DNA from: Lingula anatina
Taxonomy: Eukaryota > Brachiopoda > Lingulata > Lingulida > Lingulidae
DNA length: 64,000 nucleotides
Reading direction: 5' to 3'
Assembly (NCBI RefSeq): GCF_001039355.2
Contig: NW_019773770.1
Span: forward strand, 372,001-436,000
The translations under genes were made by a program, and so were the position numbers. The notes beneath the pieces are model-generated. The model saw only the letters and a program-made list of their open reading frames with translations, did not search any database and had not been told where the DNA came from. This document shows, one piece after another, positions 25,677 to 37,090 of the stretch (its first letter is position 1; every line of letters begins with the position of its first letter).

Positions 25677-26555
25677 GAAATTAGCTTCAATGTTAGTGTA
25701 TTTGCTTCTAATTTCCGTACTATGTGCAGATCATCATAACGATAGAAAAAAGGGAAATTCCCACACTCCAGCCGATACTGTCCTGGGCACTGTTATGACT
25801 CTTAACAGGTTCGTGTGCAAGTGAGGCTCTGCTGACATACCTATGACATCAAGCATTTTGGATTAATCCATTTATTATAGCGTTTAAAATGCACTTTACA
25901 CTTAAAGCATAAGGATATTGATAATGCTGGAACTGTCAACTGATATATTTGAAAAACAAAAGGAAAAAAGGTAAGCTGTATAATTAAGCATTAATGTCTG
26001 AATAACAATGTTAAGGTCACTGCCCAATGTGGTTTGACCACAGTAGTATGGCTACAGCAAAATGTCACGACATAGAGATTAAAGAACATGTAAACTGGAA
26101 GCCCAAACTAAATAACATTAAGGTCATACGCGATATGTACCTGTAAACTACAGCTGAAATTAAGCCTCCAGTTTTGACCTGAAAGTCCTTTGAATTACCA
26201 TCGGCAATGAATTGCCCGTGGCGACTTCGAGAACTAGTGTTGATTCGTAATGTTTTACCTATTTTTGTTGTGCCCTTTGCTGCGTGTCCCACCTAGAAAC
26301 TCTTGGCTTTGAAGAGACAAAGGCAAAACCAAATTAAACTGGAGACATGTTGAATATGTAGTAGAAGTACTTTAAAGTTTCACGAAAAGAAGTTAACTTC
26401 TGAAAACGTGTATAATAAATGAAGAGAAAATTTTTGTGATAACTCCAGCATATCACAGGGTTATTAGACATATTACTAACACGTTGAAAACGACAAATCT
26501 TTGAACTCTATTAAAATAATTTTTCAAAAGCCATAAATATGATTTTTTTTAAATA

Positions 26556-27875
26556 TCATGAATTGTTGGAGACAGCAATAGTAGTAGTAGTCATACCTGT
26601 CTTAAAGGTACGTTTTGGGGTGGTGCTTATTTCAAACAAACCAAATTTCATTTTAAACCATGCAAAATTATCCCAATCAAGCATTGGGCATTTAAAACTT
26701 TTTGCTCGTTTCAAATCACTCCAAAACTGTTGTCTTACATTCTCGGGGACGTCGTGGATTGTTAACATGTGTTGGTAAGCACAAAAACTGTATTCATCCC
26801 CAGGCCATATCGCTGGTATGAAGCGTTTGTCATTCTCTGGCGTAACCCCGGCTTTTTCTGCTGCAATCCCCAAGAAAGCGTCTTCCATGGAAAGATACGG
26901 CAACGTGAAAGCAGCGGACAACAATTTCCGAGCGGTTGGCATGGCCATAATGTAGCTCGGGCCGTTCACATACGGTGGAAACTTCGATCCGGCGTATTCA
27001 TTTTCACTAACATGCCATTTACTAGAGTTATCTCGAATTGGAGCTCTGTCTTTGACAACAAACCCCATAAAACAGTCCGATGTATTTTTCACCGCAATCC
27101 GTGCGAGAAGTGTTCGCACTACTAGTTTATACTGCATTATGATGTCGTCGTCAGCTTTCATGATAAATTTGGCTTTGTCGCAATAAGTAAGCGCCCAACG
27201 CATAGCGGATAATGTTTTTAATGTAAGATTCCTATATGTGTCATTGAAATCAATTTTTAAGATATCCCGAAAGATTTCAGCTTCCAACATATTCCTTTCT
27301 TGTTGTTTATGATCAGAACTTTGTCCTAACACAAATACCGTGCTAATACGCTCCCCTAGCGCCTGACTTATACTGCCCCACGTTTTTCGCAGCTGAAGGC
27401 GTCTTTCGAAATTCTCTGGAGCAGACGGAACCATAACAAGAAGAAACACACTATTATTGAAAATGTCGTTATGACAAAAATAACGAGGATTAATAATGTA
27501 GTTGTACCTATGTACGTGCAATTTTGATTTGTCAGCTCTATTCCTTCTTGTTACTTTGTTTCTCCCACTCATCCGCGATATTTTTTCAGATTTTTCTATT
27601 TTCGTCCCTGAGATTGATTTCACGTCAGATAGTCCTTGCTCTTTGGTAAAATGCATATTTGCTTTTGCTGTTCGTGTGCTTTGCTCTGTTTTCTTTGTTT
27701 CTCTTGATGTGGTTTCGGCTAGATCACGTTCATTAATATCATAACCACTTGTTGCATCTCTCCAAGTTGTGCAGGGAGTTATCCTCAACAACAGGCAGGC
27801 TGTGTACACTGCGAGAGTTAAAAAAATAACAGGAAACGCAAACTTTCTCGACAGCGATATGTTAAATCTTTCCAT
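26556..27875 (-). CDS. GT31 beta-1,3-glycosyltransferase, copy B1 (439 aa, single exon)
   Basis: Predicted Golgi type II glycosyltransferase. I start at the Met at 27875 (MERFNISLSRKF) because the following membrane anchor (FPVIFLTLAVYTACLLL) and CTTWRD stem align with paralogue B2. The frame stays open to a Met at 28055, which would add 60 residues not conserved in B2. A long basic stem precedes the catalytic domain, which has NNSVFLLVMVPSAPENFERR, RKTWGS, MKADDDIIMQ (DxD) and MEDAFLGIAAEKAG. The core is over 90% identical to B2 (33008-34204). The C-terminus runs about 22 residues past the point where B2 stops (FGLF). No introns. Confidence 0.92.
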   Translation of the reverse strand: MERFNISLSRKFAFPVIFLTLAVYTACLLLRITPCTTWRDATSGYDINERDLAETTSRETKKTEQSTRTAKANMHFTKEQGLSDVKSISGTKIEKSEKISRMSGRNKVTRRNRADKSKLHVHRYNYIINPRYFCHNDIFNNSVFLLVMVPSAPENFERRLQLRKTWGSISQALGERISTVFVLGQSSDHKQQERNMLEAEIFRDILKIDFNDTYRNLTLKTLSAMRWALTYCDKAKFIMKADDDIIMQYKLVVRTLLARIAVKNTSDCFMGFVVKDRAPIRDNSSKWHVSENEYAGSKFPPYVNGPSYIMAMPTARKLLSAAFTLPYLSMEDAFLGIAAEKAGVTPENDKRFIPAIWPGDEYSFCAYQHMLTIHDVPENVRQQFWSDLKRAKSFKCPMLDWDNFAWFKMKFGLFEISTTPKRTFKTGMTTTTIAVSNNS

Positions 27876-28119
27876 TTTTTCTCCAGTCCTTTTAATTGTC
27901 AACGTTCTGCAGTAGGCTGTGTCGTCGCGCACCGTCAGGACGTGAGTGTAATTAATACAGACAGTGACAACCACATTACACACTTGGTCCCGCAGCACCA
28001 CACGCTCCACGCAAATTAATGCACTTGTTTGCTGATTTTGTTCGCACACCTGCACGCGCTGTTCAAACTAACTCCGCGGGTTTTACCTTACTTTCACCTG
28101 GGCGATCCCTTCTTTATCA

Positions 28120-28125
28120 TTTATA
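28120..28125 (-). promoter_or_regulatory. TATA box upstream of glycosyltransferase B1
   Basis: TATAAA on the minus strand (GCATTATAAATGATAAAGAA). It is 65 bases above the far upstream in-frame ATG (28055) and 245 bases above the preferred ATG (27875). The adjoining TGATAAAGAAGGG also occurs in the promoter of A2. Confidence 0.5.
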
Positions 28126-29223
28126 ATGCCGGAGTTTAAATGCGAGATTTGATGTGAATGTTTTGCATTGAAAGGAATGGAAATATTCAGCAGAGGTGCC
28201 TACTTTTTCGAAGCGTGCTTTTGGCCAAATATTTGCTCCCCCTCAGAGACACGTTCCATCCTTGCTGTTTCTGTGTGTTTTCTGTATGTATTTGCTTTTT
28301 CGTGAGATGGCATAATAAATAAGAGATTATTATTAACTGATAGCATTTGGGTCATTTTAGGAAGAGTAAAGAGGCTTCGACTATTTTAAAACTAATTAAT
28401 ATTTGTAATGCAAATAAGCAAATGCCTGCGGTTTCATTATATTCAGTTAAGAACAAAATCATTAAACCGTAAGTCCCATCCTTGCGCCCGACGTGCTGAA
28501 ATCTAACCAATAACAAAATACCCCGAGATTCCGCCACATGCCAAATGTGATCCGTTATTTTTCATTTTATCATAATCATGTCAAAATCGGAGTGGCACTT
28601 AAAACAACCTTATCACAGGTATGTTTTTTATACACTTCAGAAACCAGGCAACTTTGAGTGGTGTTTTTATTTTAAAAATGGATATCATTATCCAGGGGCT
28701 TTGCAAATACGAGATATCTAAACATTCATTACACAGCTCTTAAGTTACCGTTGCAAAAAAGTCGAAATACACATTACTCTTAATATCCAATTGACAATTA
28801 ATATTACTGCTTGTCTACCGCGGGTAATGGGTCTGTAGAAAGATAAGCAACAGAGCATTATCCACAGCCCTTGTCTGAAAAATGTACTGTGGCTCTATAA
28901 GAAGAAAAACATGTTTTGCATAACGTTTATATCTTAATAAAGGGAGCCTTGAATCCAATTCATCGCACCGCAGATGTTTAAAATCACTCCATTTAGTCAT
29001 TTTTATTGTTCATTAATTCGGTTTGGTTATACATTATGCCCTTAGATGTAACAAACTGGATTTATTTCACCATGATATAAGTCGCAACACGAAATTTCAG
29101 TGCAAAGTGCATTCTTTTATATCGTTAACCTTTTACTGAAAGCACATAATGATGCCAAACAGTGATCATCATTATTCACAGTCAGCGGTACCTTTCGGTC
29201 GTAAACTGTTGTTTAACACCTTT

Positions 29224-29419
29224 AAGACTGGGTTCCCATACCTAGATCGAGCTAACAGGATCGATACATCTCCGAGGGGGTAATTCGATATCGTTTAGCA
29301 GCTTCAGTAGGCGTGCCAGACATCTAAGCCGCTTAAGCTCAAAGCAATCTAGCGAGAATACACCCCCCCTCCCGGAGATATATCAATCCACAGGTAGGGT
29401 CTGGGAATGGTGCCTAAGA
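29224..29419. mobile_element. Palindromic miniature element, member 1
   Basis: About 200 bases with inverted termini: the left end starts AGACTGGGTTCCCATACCTA, and the right end read in reverse starts TTAGGCACCATTCCCAGACC. The interior carries GACATCTAAGCCGCTTAAGC and GCAATCTAGCGAGAAT. The same order of motifs recurs, inverted, at 60893-61114. No ORF. Classed as a MITE-like element from its size, inverted ends and copy number in the window. Confidence 0.75.
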
Positions 29420-31599
29420 TTCACTAAATTCCAAAGCCCACGTTTGCCACTAAAATGCAGTTCGAATGTAGTTCTATTTGAATCGGATATGAGGGTTGCG
29501 TCTTAGCTTCTGAAACAAAAATAAAACAGAAACAGCCATCGGATCATTCTCAAACCAAGTACATATACCCTAAAAAGCTGGGACACATCCTCTCGTTGTT
29601 CATTTATAAATACCAGAAACAGGCCTGTAAGCCTTTGTCCAGCGCAAAGGAATAATAAACATTCGAGCGCCAATCGAGCTTAATTAAACTGGGACCAGAG
29701 ATCAAAGTTAATTTTTCTGTTACAGAGAAAATACTAGTTGAACATATGCAACTCAATATGCGTCTCACAACAAATCAACATGCATTCAATATGCATAAGT
29801 TAAAACATCAAGAAATGGTTATATAAAAATGTATTATTTATCATTATAGATTTCTCAAGGTTATTGAATCCATTTATTTTAAAATCATGTATGTCGTGAA
29901 TTTTTTCATACCAGCTTGTAAACAATATGAAAATAAAGAATAAATTAAATTTTCGGTAAAAGACCTAAACACAAAGGGATATCGGTCATGTACACATTAA
30001 ATTACATTAATGGAAAAGAAATTATATTTCCATAAAAAATAAATCTTGATATATAACGGTTTAAGTGCCCATTGTGTGTCTATAAATGCTTAAAACGACC
30101 ACGACGTGTGGCATGAACAAGCCATTTAAGGGTGTAAATCCCTATACTTTGAACAACAGTGCTATATGTGCACAATTGTACAAATGTAAATTTACTTAAT
30201 AATGCTGGTAGGCCTATCACTTAATAATGTTAAATTTTAAATATTAGAACTGGCAATCTAAGGCTCACATGGTGTGTTTGTTGAACTATGTTTGCACTAC
30301 GCGTGTTGATGTCAGTCCAAACAGGTTTGTTCAGTGTTTAATTACTGCATGAAATAAAAAGAACTGAATATAAACCTTGAAAGGTATAATTTGAACAAGT
30401 TTTGTGTGTCCTGAAAAACCCAAAAGCCATTGATTGGCTTATCATAATTAATTTGCCAAAATGAAGGACTTTCTCTTTGGTCTGTGCTCCGCTCCGTAGG
30501 CCTACCATAGAACTACATAAAAACATTGCAATGCGTCTAATGTTAGGTTACAGCGAACAAATTCTGTTGACGATAAGCGGTTTTAAAAAAAGGAATCCCC
30601 TGTGCTCTCGGTCCAGATATATCTAGGGAATCAAAGAATGAAATATGACATTTTGAAAAACTATATTTGACAGGAGAGTATTTATGCCATTCTGGCCGCT
30701 CTGTTGTACTTTGACACTGTTTACACGGGTTTACCTGCCTACCATTACTAGTTCGAATACTATGAAAGACATTAATTTATTTTATGTTTCCTCCATCCCA
30801 GTGTACCACAAACTTTCAAAGTCCCATTCATAACAACAAAGAAGGCAACAAAGAATATCGATTGTTCGAGATTTGGCCTAACAAGGCCGCTTTTATTATA
30901 TAACCCCACTTCTAATCATTTAAAAAATTTTTAATAATGTAACAAATTATTGCCTGTATTTAATGTTATGGCGTTAGGGATAAAAAATATACAGTATATC
31001 AAATATTCAATAAGACTCATCATCCTAAAATTATGATGTAACGAGTAAGCAAAAGTTATTATTTACAAACAATTTTGCACAAATTCCATTTGTGGGGTTG
31101 CAAAGAGGATTTTATCTGTATTGTACCGTTTAATGGAAGTATGCCACGTGCTGTCTGGGCAATAGCAAACTTAAGTAATCTGTATTTGTAATATTGTACT
31201 TGGTGTTTTATTGGTGTCGACATATTTGCGGCTAATTTCCATAATGTCTGTGCGCATCACCCGAAGGATAGAAAAAACGGGAAGTCGTTATTATTCTCAA
31301 ATATTTTACTTTTAACTGTTACCAGTGACGTTCTATATGTTGTCCCCGTTCTATAAGTTAGCGATTTTGGTACGTTTCAACCTCAGAATGTTGCAAAAAA
31401 ATCAAACTAACATCATAATTTCATAGGAATGTGCAAAGTCCATGATTCAGGAGAAAGATTAGAATTGTCTATTGGCATGTCAAGCTACTGGCCGCGAAAT
31501 TTATCAACAGCAGTTTGACGATATCAAATGTTCAAGACTCGGAGACCAATAATTGTTTCAAACAAATACTAAAATGAATACCATTTACACGTATAAGGG

Positions 31600-31824
31600 C
31601 TAATTCCCAATGAAATTTCGGTTCTACGTAGATCGATCCAACTCCGCTGAATGCAAACAGATTAACACGCCTCCTCTTGTTTACTTGTATAAACACCAGC
31701 TTTTTTTTTTTTTTTTTTGTATTCTACTTGACAACGAGAGGCTTGTTAATCTGATCGCGTTCAGCGAGAGTCCCCACGAAGTTGGACCGCTCTACGTAGA
31801 GCAATATTTTCATTGGGAATGAGC
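31600..31824. mobile_element. Palindromic miniature element, member 2
   Basis: Long inverted ends of about 75 bases: ATTCCCAATGAAA at the left and its complement TTTCATTGGGAAT at the right, each followed inward by CTACGTAGA, a CCAACTC-like motif and AGATTAACA. A T-run lies in the centre. It shares the ATCGATCC and GCTGAATGC type motifs with the other members but is more diverged. Confidence 0.75.
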
Positions 31825-32422
31825 CTTATTATTATGTATCTCCAAACTACAACCTAACTAGCTACAACTGAACCAGGCCGCAGGGCATGGTTTGAGTTGG
31901 AACTCTGCGAAATGAAGCCACACGTCCAGCTACGGGTGATGAGTTGCTATCGGCGATGTTAAAAAAATCTCACACGGTACGTTTTCACCCTTGATGAAAA
32001 AAAACAGAAACTGGACGGTATTCGATAAAACGTGAACTATACATTGTGAGAAAAAATTATAGTGAAGACGAGTGTATTTCACAGCGGTCCTCTGTTTACT
32101 TTAATATGTTAAGGGAAAAATTAATAAATCATCCAATGTTTTGAGATCTAATTTGTATAACCCAAAATCGAAGAGAAATAAATCAATTTTCAAAAAGAAT
32201 GATATTCATATCCATTTCAAGGAGAACATGAATTGTTGTGGAAAGCAATATCAGTATTTGCCATTGTTGCCTCATAGGCACGTTTGATGGTAACAGCTTC
32301 AAAAAAATAATAATGTGATCAAAGTTCTCCAGGGCAATATGTTACTGGTAGGCCCTATCCTTTTATAGCTATGATTAACGACCTACCGTTATATTTATGA
32401 AACTTGCGTGTTCACCAGCAAG

Positions 32423-32697
32423 CCTTTGACCCCATTCCCATAACCTTATCGAACTAGCAGGATTGATCTATCTCAGCGGGGATTCTCACAGTCATTGTAA
32501 TTGTCTGGCACGCTCCCTCACAAAGCAACATGAACAACATCATGACCCACAAAGCTTTCCCGACTTTACCCAAGTACTTTGAGCTACGATGTGGAGTGCA
32601 AGACAATTAAGCCGCTTAAACTGAATGCGATTGATCGAGAATCCCCGAGGAGTTGGATGCAACCAGCTAGTACGACAGAGGTTTAGGAACGCCCCCT
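32423..32697. mobile_element. Palindromic miniature element, member 3
   Basis: It begins CCCATTCCCATAACC, then ATCTATCTCAGCGGGGATTC, and ends with TAAGCCGCTTAAACTGAATG and GATCGAGAATCCCCGAGG. This is the family motif order, with about 60 bases of extra central sequence. Confidence 0.65.
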
Positions 32698-32873
32698 TTT
32701 GTCACCACAAGAAACAGATGACCCACAGCACTGGTCAGAATGACACTAAACATGACTAGAACAAATGCCATGGATTTCAACTCCATAGAAAATGAATAAT
32801 AATAATAATAATGACGATAAAATACTACCCATTTCGGATGTTATTTTTCAATGAATTATTACCTCCGCTAAGG

Positions 32874-32879
32874 TTTGTT

Positions 32880-32911
<32 letters not shown>
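32874..32911. repeat. (TGTT)n(TGTC)n microsatellite
   Basis: Three TGTT units pass into about seven TGTC units, directly after ACCTCCGCTAAGG. Confidence 0.95.
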
Positions 32912-33007
32912 ATCAACATAACTTCTAGTTATTATTACCATCATTTGGATTGCAATAGTAGCAATAGTCAAAGATATCTTAAAGGTGCGTTTGGTGGTAG
33001 CATTAAT

Positions 33008-34204
33008 TTAGAACAATCCAAAATTAATCTTATACCATGCAAAATTATTCCAGTTAGGTTTTGGACATTTAAAACTATTCGCTCTTTTCAAGTCACTCCA
33101 AAACTGCTGTTTGATATCTTCTGGGTTGGCATGGATTGTTAACATGTGCTGGTAAGCGCAAAAATTGTACTCGTGCCCCGGCCAGAAGAAAGGAACAAAA
33201 CGTCCATCATGTTCTGGCGTAACCCCGGCTTTTTCTGCTGCAATCCCCAAGAAAGCGTCTTCCATAGAAAGATACGGCAACGTGAAAGCCGCGGACAACA
33301 ATTTCCGAGCGGTTGACATGGCCATAATGTAGCTCGGGCCGTTCACATACGGTGGAAATTTTGATCCAGGGTATTCATTTTCACCAACGTACCATTTATC
33401 CAAGGGGTTTCGTATTGGAGGTTTGTCTTTGAAAACAAATCCCATAAAACAGTCCGATGCATTTTTCACCGCAGTCCGTGCGAGAAGTGTTCGCACTACT
33501 AGTTTATACTGCATTATGATGTCGTCGTCTGCCTTCATGATAAATTTGGCTTTGTCGCAACAGGTAAGCGCCCAACGCATAGCGGATAATGTTTTTAATG
33601 TAAGATTCCTATATGTGTCATTAAAATCAATTTGTAAGACATCCCTAAAGATTTCAGCTTCCAACATATTCCTTTCTTGTTGTTTATGATCAGAACTTTG
33701 TCCTAACACAAATATCGTCCTGATACGCTCCCCCAGTGCTTGACTTATACTACCCCACGTTTTTCGCAGCTGAAGGCGTCTTTCGAAATTCTCTGGAGCA
33801 GACGGAACCATAACAAGAAGAAACACACTATTATTGAAAATGTCCTTATGACAAAAATAACGAGGATTGATAATATAGTTGTACCTATGTACGTGCCAAT
33901 TTGACTCCTTGTTTCCCTGACTCATCTGCGAAATTTTTTTCGAGTTTTCAATTTTCGTCTTCAAGATTGAATTCACTTCAAATGGTTTTTGCTCTTTGGT
34001 TAAATGCACATTTGCTTTTGTTGTTCGTTTGCTTTGTTCTGTTTTCTTTGTTTCTCTTGAATTGTTTCTGTTGTTTCCTAACAGATCATGTCTATTAATA
34101 TCTCTCCAGGTTGTGCAGGGAGCTGTCCTTAACAATAGGTAAAATGTGTACACTGCAAATATTACGAAAATAGCAGGAATCAAAAACCTTCTTGTCAGCG
34201 ACAT
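33008..34204 (-). CDS. GT31 beta-1,3-glycosyltransferase, copy B2 (398 aa, single exon)
   Basis: Predicted Golgi type II glycosyltransferase. The anchor follows the start (FLIPAIFVIFAVYTFYLLL); a Lys/Ser/Asn-rich stem runs to about residue 105. The catalytic domain has NNSVFLLVMVPSAPENFERR, RKTWGS, MKADDDIIMQ and MEDAFLGIAAEKAG. It is very close to B1 across the core, but its stem is shorter and it stops at FGLF, where B1 reads on. The Met used here corresponds to an Ile codon in B1; conversely, the B1 Met is an Ile codon here, so the start has moved. An in-frame stop lies 15 codons upstream. No intron. Donor and acceptor specificity unknown. Confidence 0.93.
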   Translation of the reverse strand: MSLTRRFLIPAIFVIFAVYTFYLLLRTAPCTTWRDINRHDLLGNNRNNSRETKKTEQSKRTTKANVHLTKEQKPFEVNSILKTKIENSKKISQMSQGNKESNWHVHRYNYIINPRYFCHKDIFNNSVFLLVMVPSAPENFERRLQLRKTWGSISQALGERIRTIFVLGQSSDHKQQERNMLEAEIFRDVLQIDFNDTYRNLTLKTLSAMRWALTCCDKAKFIMKADDDIIMQYKLVVRTLLARTAVKNASDCFMGFVFKDKPPIRNPLDKWYVGENEYPGSKFPPYVNGPSYIMAMSTARKLLSAAFTLPYLSMEDAFLGIAAEKAGVTPEHDGRFVPFFWPGHEYNFCAYQHMLTIHANPEDIKQQFWSDLKRANSFKCPKPNWNNFAWYKINFGLF

Positions 34205-36429
34205 GTTAAATTTTATCCTTTTTCTCTCCAGGCCTCCATGCTCTCAGCGTTCAGTATGATGTGCCTTCGTGTAACGACAGGACGTGATTGTAATTCATAC
34301 AGTGAACCACAATAAACTTAGTCACGCCAGCACTGTGCCTTACTCTTTTTTTTTTCCTTACCGGAGGGTAAGCTTAGTTGGTGCAAGGATAACCCTGTAA
34401 AAACACGTGTACATGTACATGTAACTTGCTATCTCACTTGCACTGGTTTAACTAGAACTGTTCCTTTATCTTTTTTGCTGGGGATTAAAAGTAAATCCTT
34501 GAATCATTGAACCAAGCCGAGGTGTCAACTCTGAATACGTGCCTTTCTGACCAAATATTTGCTCTTTGCAAAAACACGCCCCTTCCTTGTTGTTTCTATG
34601 TTTTTTAATGATAACATTTAAATGGGAGATCATGTAGCACTGATATCAACGGAAATGACTTTGCAAAATGTTAAGTAATGCCCATATTTTTCGAGGCTAA
34701 AACGTTTTTTCATTTAGCAAATTGAAATGATTTCAAGAGATGTAGTATAGTAAATGGTCTTAACAACTGAAAGCCTGTGCTAGACACTTAAATAAAATAA
34801 TCTAATGTAGAGCAAAATGTCCAATTCTAGTGACATATATCTGAAAATAGATTATCCCTTCACATTTGATATTCATCATGTAAGATCAAAGATGCACCAC
34901 GTGGTGCTTTAATTCAATCGGATACCATGGGCCAGGTCTTTTGAAAAGTCGGCGAAGAAGCCAATAAATCGGAAGAAAAAGTTCTCGAACTAAAATTCCA
35001 AAAAAGTTTCAGTAAATTTGCACTTTCTACACCACTGACAAGTATTATTTCTCGCCTACCGCGAGGAATGGGTCTGTTGAAAGAAAAGCAGTGGAAATTC
35101 GTCACCAATGACCATCTACACGTAGGTGATACTGCACCTTTTAAAACGGAAAACATGTTTTGCAGAAGGTGTGTAACTCTGCATCTTTAAAATAAGGAAA
35201 TCAAATCAAATTCTTCGCATGGTAATTGTCTTTGAATCATGCCACTAAGTCTCATTAACTGTTCATTAGCTCCATATTATAAACAGTTCACATAATTAAA
35301 AAATCTAGGGAAAAACTACAGTTCTGGTAAAAAAATTCTTTAAAAATGCTGTACATACGAAACTGCTACGAAAAAAAAATGGCTAGGTTGACTTGAATAC
35401 AAAGGCAAGTTCGAATTCCCCCAACAATGCCTTTATAAAGCAGAAAATGAATTCTTTGAAAAAAGTTAGCATAATACAAGAGAATTTTTAAAAAATGATA
35501 CAGATTTCTGAACAAATCTCACTTAAATTGAATGTACATTGTTACATTTCATAATGAGGTCTACACAAAAAATAATAATTTGAAAAAAAAAATTACGCAT
35601 AGAAGTAAGGATACCCGTACATTAGATCCACAGGAGTTTGGTCTCTGAGCAATCCCGTACACGAATTAGAAATAAATGATCAGTTTGTTCATGATAGCAT
35701 AATGCAAAGTTGTCACACTGACATCAAGGTGTATCTGTAAGTATTTCAAAAATTATTAGTTTGCTGCAAAAGGATATTTCTGATCTGACCCGTGAACAAG
35801 TCAGCATCAGTTTTTTACGTGATAGAGGCGCGGACAGTCACTCTTTTTTTTTTTCAAGTCAGTTTGTCAGCCAATCTAGCAACCTTCCGTTTATTGCCCC
35901 GACTTTGGCCGTGTGGCTTGCTAACATGCAAATTCGCCCCTCTACCAGAGTCACAGATGGATTTTTTAATAGATAGTCAGAGATATGTCTCTGGGTAATT
36001 CATGGCACGATTCTTTCGCGCTGGAGAGAAGTCCACATAATAAATCTGCGGCCCTGATAGAGGGTAAGTTCATACTTGAATGTAGTAGCTGAGCTCTCTG
36101 GGTGGTTTACCTGGTTGTGCTCTAGAATAAGTGTGTTTTCCTTAAGGGGGCCACGTGTATGCCACAATTTACGGTATATGTATGCATGCGTCGTCCTAAG
36201 CTTCCTTTCCTATATCAAGCTGTATAATTTATATTACATTGTTTGCGACGTGCGTCTAGTCTTAGACACGTACGTCTCAATTGCGAACTCCTTGCGAGTA
36301 AAGTTCTAAAGTACTGCTACCATTCAAACAAACCGCTTCCAACACTCAAACACCTGGGACAGCAAAAGTGATTAAGAGCATATCACTACAGCCACTACTA
36401 CAAGCTGTAAGAGGGTAATTAACTTTCGT

Positions 36430-36521
36430 GCCCGCTCGGCTGACAGCTATTTAGCGTGAACCCCCAGGGAGTTAGGTCGATCTAGTTGAATCGATCTAAT
36501 CTCTGGGAATGGGGTCTAAGT
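36430..36521. mobile_element. Palindromic miniature element, partial member 4
   Basis: It carries one terminus of the family (GATCTAATCTCTGGGAATGG) and the adjacent ATTTAGCGTGAACCCCCAGG motif; the other half is missing. It lies 74 bases from the tRNA-Gly gene. Confidence 0.6.
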
Positions 36522-36585
36522 TACCGCTTGTGGGGCGATATTTTTGCTTATTTCTTTGCAAGAGATCTGAAAATCAAAATAGTTC

Positions 36586-36589
36586 AAAA
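36586..36589 (-). terminator. Pol III terminator of tRNA-Gly
   Basis: A TTTT run on the minus strand begins 6 bases past the tRNA 3' end, the usual RNA polymerase III stop signal. Confidence 0.7.
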
Positions 36590-36594
36590 TAATT

Positions 36595-36665
36595 TGCATC
36601 GGCCGGGAATCGAACCCGGGCCGCCCGCGTGGCAGGCGAGCATTCTACCACTGAACCACCGATGC
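36595..36665 (-). tRNA. tRNA-Gly(GCC): tRNA-Gly (anticodon GCC)
   Basis: 71-base minus-strand gene starting GCATCGGTGGTTCAGTGG, with the A box TGGTTCAGTGG, the anticodon loop around TGCCA between paired GCTCGCC/GGGCGGC-type arms, the B box GGTTCGATTCC and discriminator A. The acceptor stem GCATCGG/CCGATGC pairs fully. It has no intron, and the sequence is close to the standard animal tRNA-Gly(GCC). Confidence 0.97.
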
Positions 36666-37030
36666 GTAGTTTACCGTTGGCATTAGAAATTTGGCCACTC
36701 TCCAACCTACCCCATCCCTTTCAAACAACGTTGTTGTCCACAAATTTAGCTCAAAGTCAGGATCCAGTTGGGCAACACAAAAAACATATCACAATATTTT
36801 AAAAACTAAGTAACCAATATGTCTTTTTCTTTGATATACCAATTTACATCTTTATTTCTGTGGGACGCAGAAATAATCACAGGTACAAATGTATATAGGT
36901 CTCATATCCCTGCCGCGGGATGCACTCACAGATGTGCGTGATGAATTCAATAACCAGCACAGGTACATTGTATTAATTTTACGCGTTCACAGCATCATGA
37001 ACAAGGAACATTGCTCATGTTATTTTGGAA

Positions 37031-37090
37031 TCGTCGTTTCTTATTCTATTTTAATTCTTTTAAGAATTAAAATAGAATAAGAAACGATGA
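37031..37090. repeat. Hairpin, 29-bp arms with 2-base loop
   Basis: Arms 37031-37059 and 37062-37090 pair at 28 of 29 positions. The arm contains CGTTTCTTATTCTATTTTAA. Such near-perfect foldbacks are typical of recent insertions or replication-slippage events. Confidence 0.92.

Larger units (their letters stand above)
22353..26555. other. Intergenic spacer holding a 1.05-kb tandem duplication
   Basis: No gene is recognised. It contains a T16/G-rich tract (22782-22818), two near-identical 1.05-kb copies (22922-23967 and 24055-25107), one undetermined base (24050) and a 24-bp perfect palindrome (25653-25676). Confidence 0.75.
28126..33007. other. Intergenic spacer between GT31 copies B1 and B2
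   Basis: No exon is recognised. It holds three members of a palindromic miniature element family (29224-29419, 31600-31824, 32423-32697) and a (TGTC)n run (32874-32911) preceded by ACCTCCGCTAAGG. Similar CCTCCGC-AAGG sequences beside TGTC runs are a recurrent repeat type in marine invertebrate genomes, to my recollection. Confidence 0.7.

Noticed and set aside
27876-28055. 60-residue N-terminal extension of GT31 copy B1
   Set aside because: Open in frame, but there is no counterpart in paralogue B2, where an in-frame stop lies 15 codons upstream of the start, and it places a hydrophobic anchor far from the N-terminus. The shorter start is preferred; the extension is kept as an alternative.
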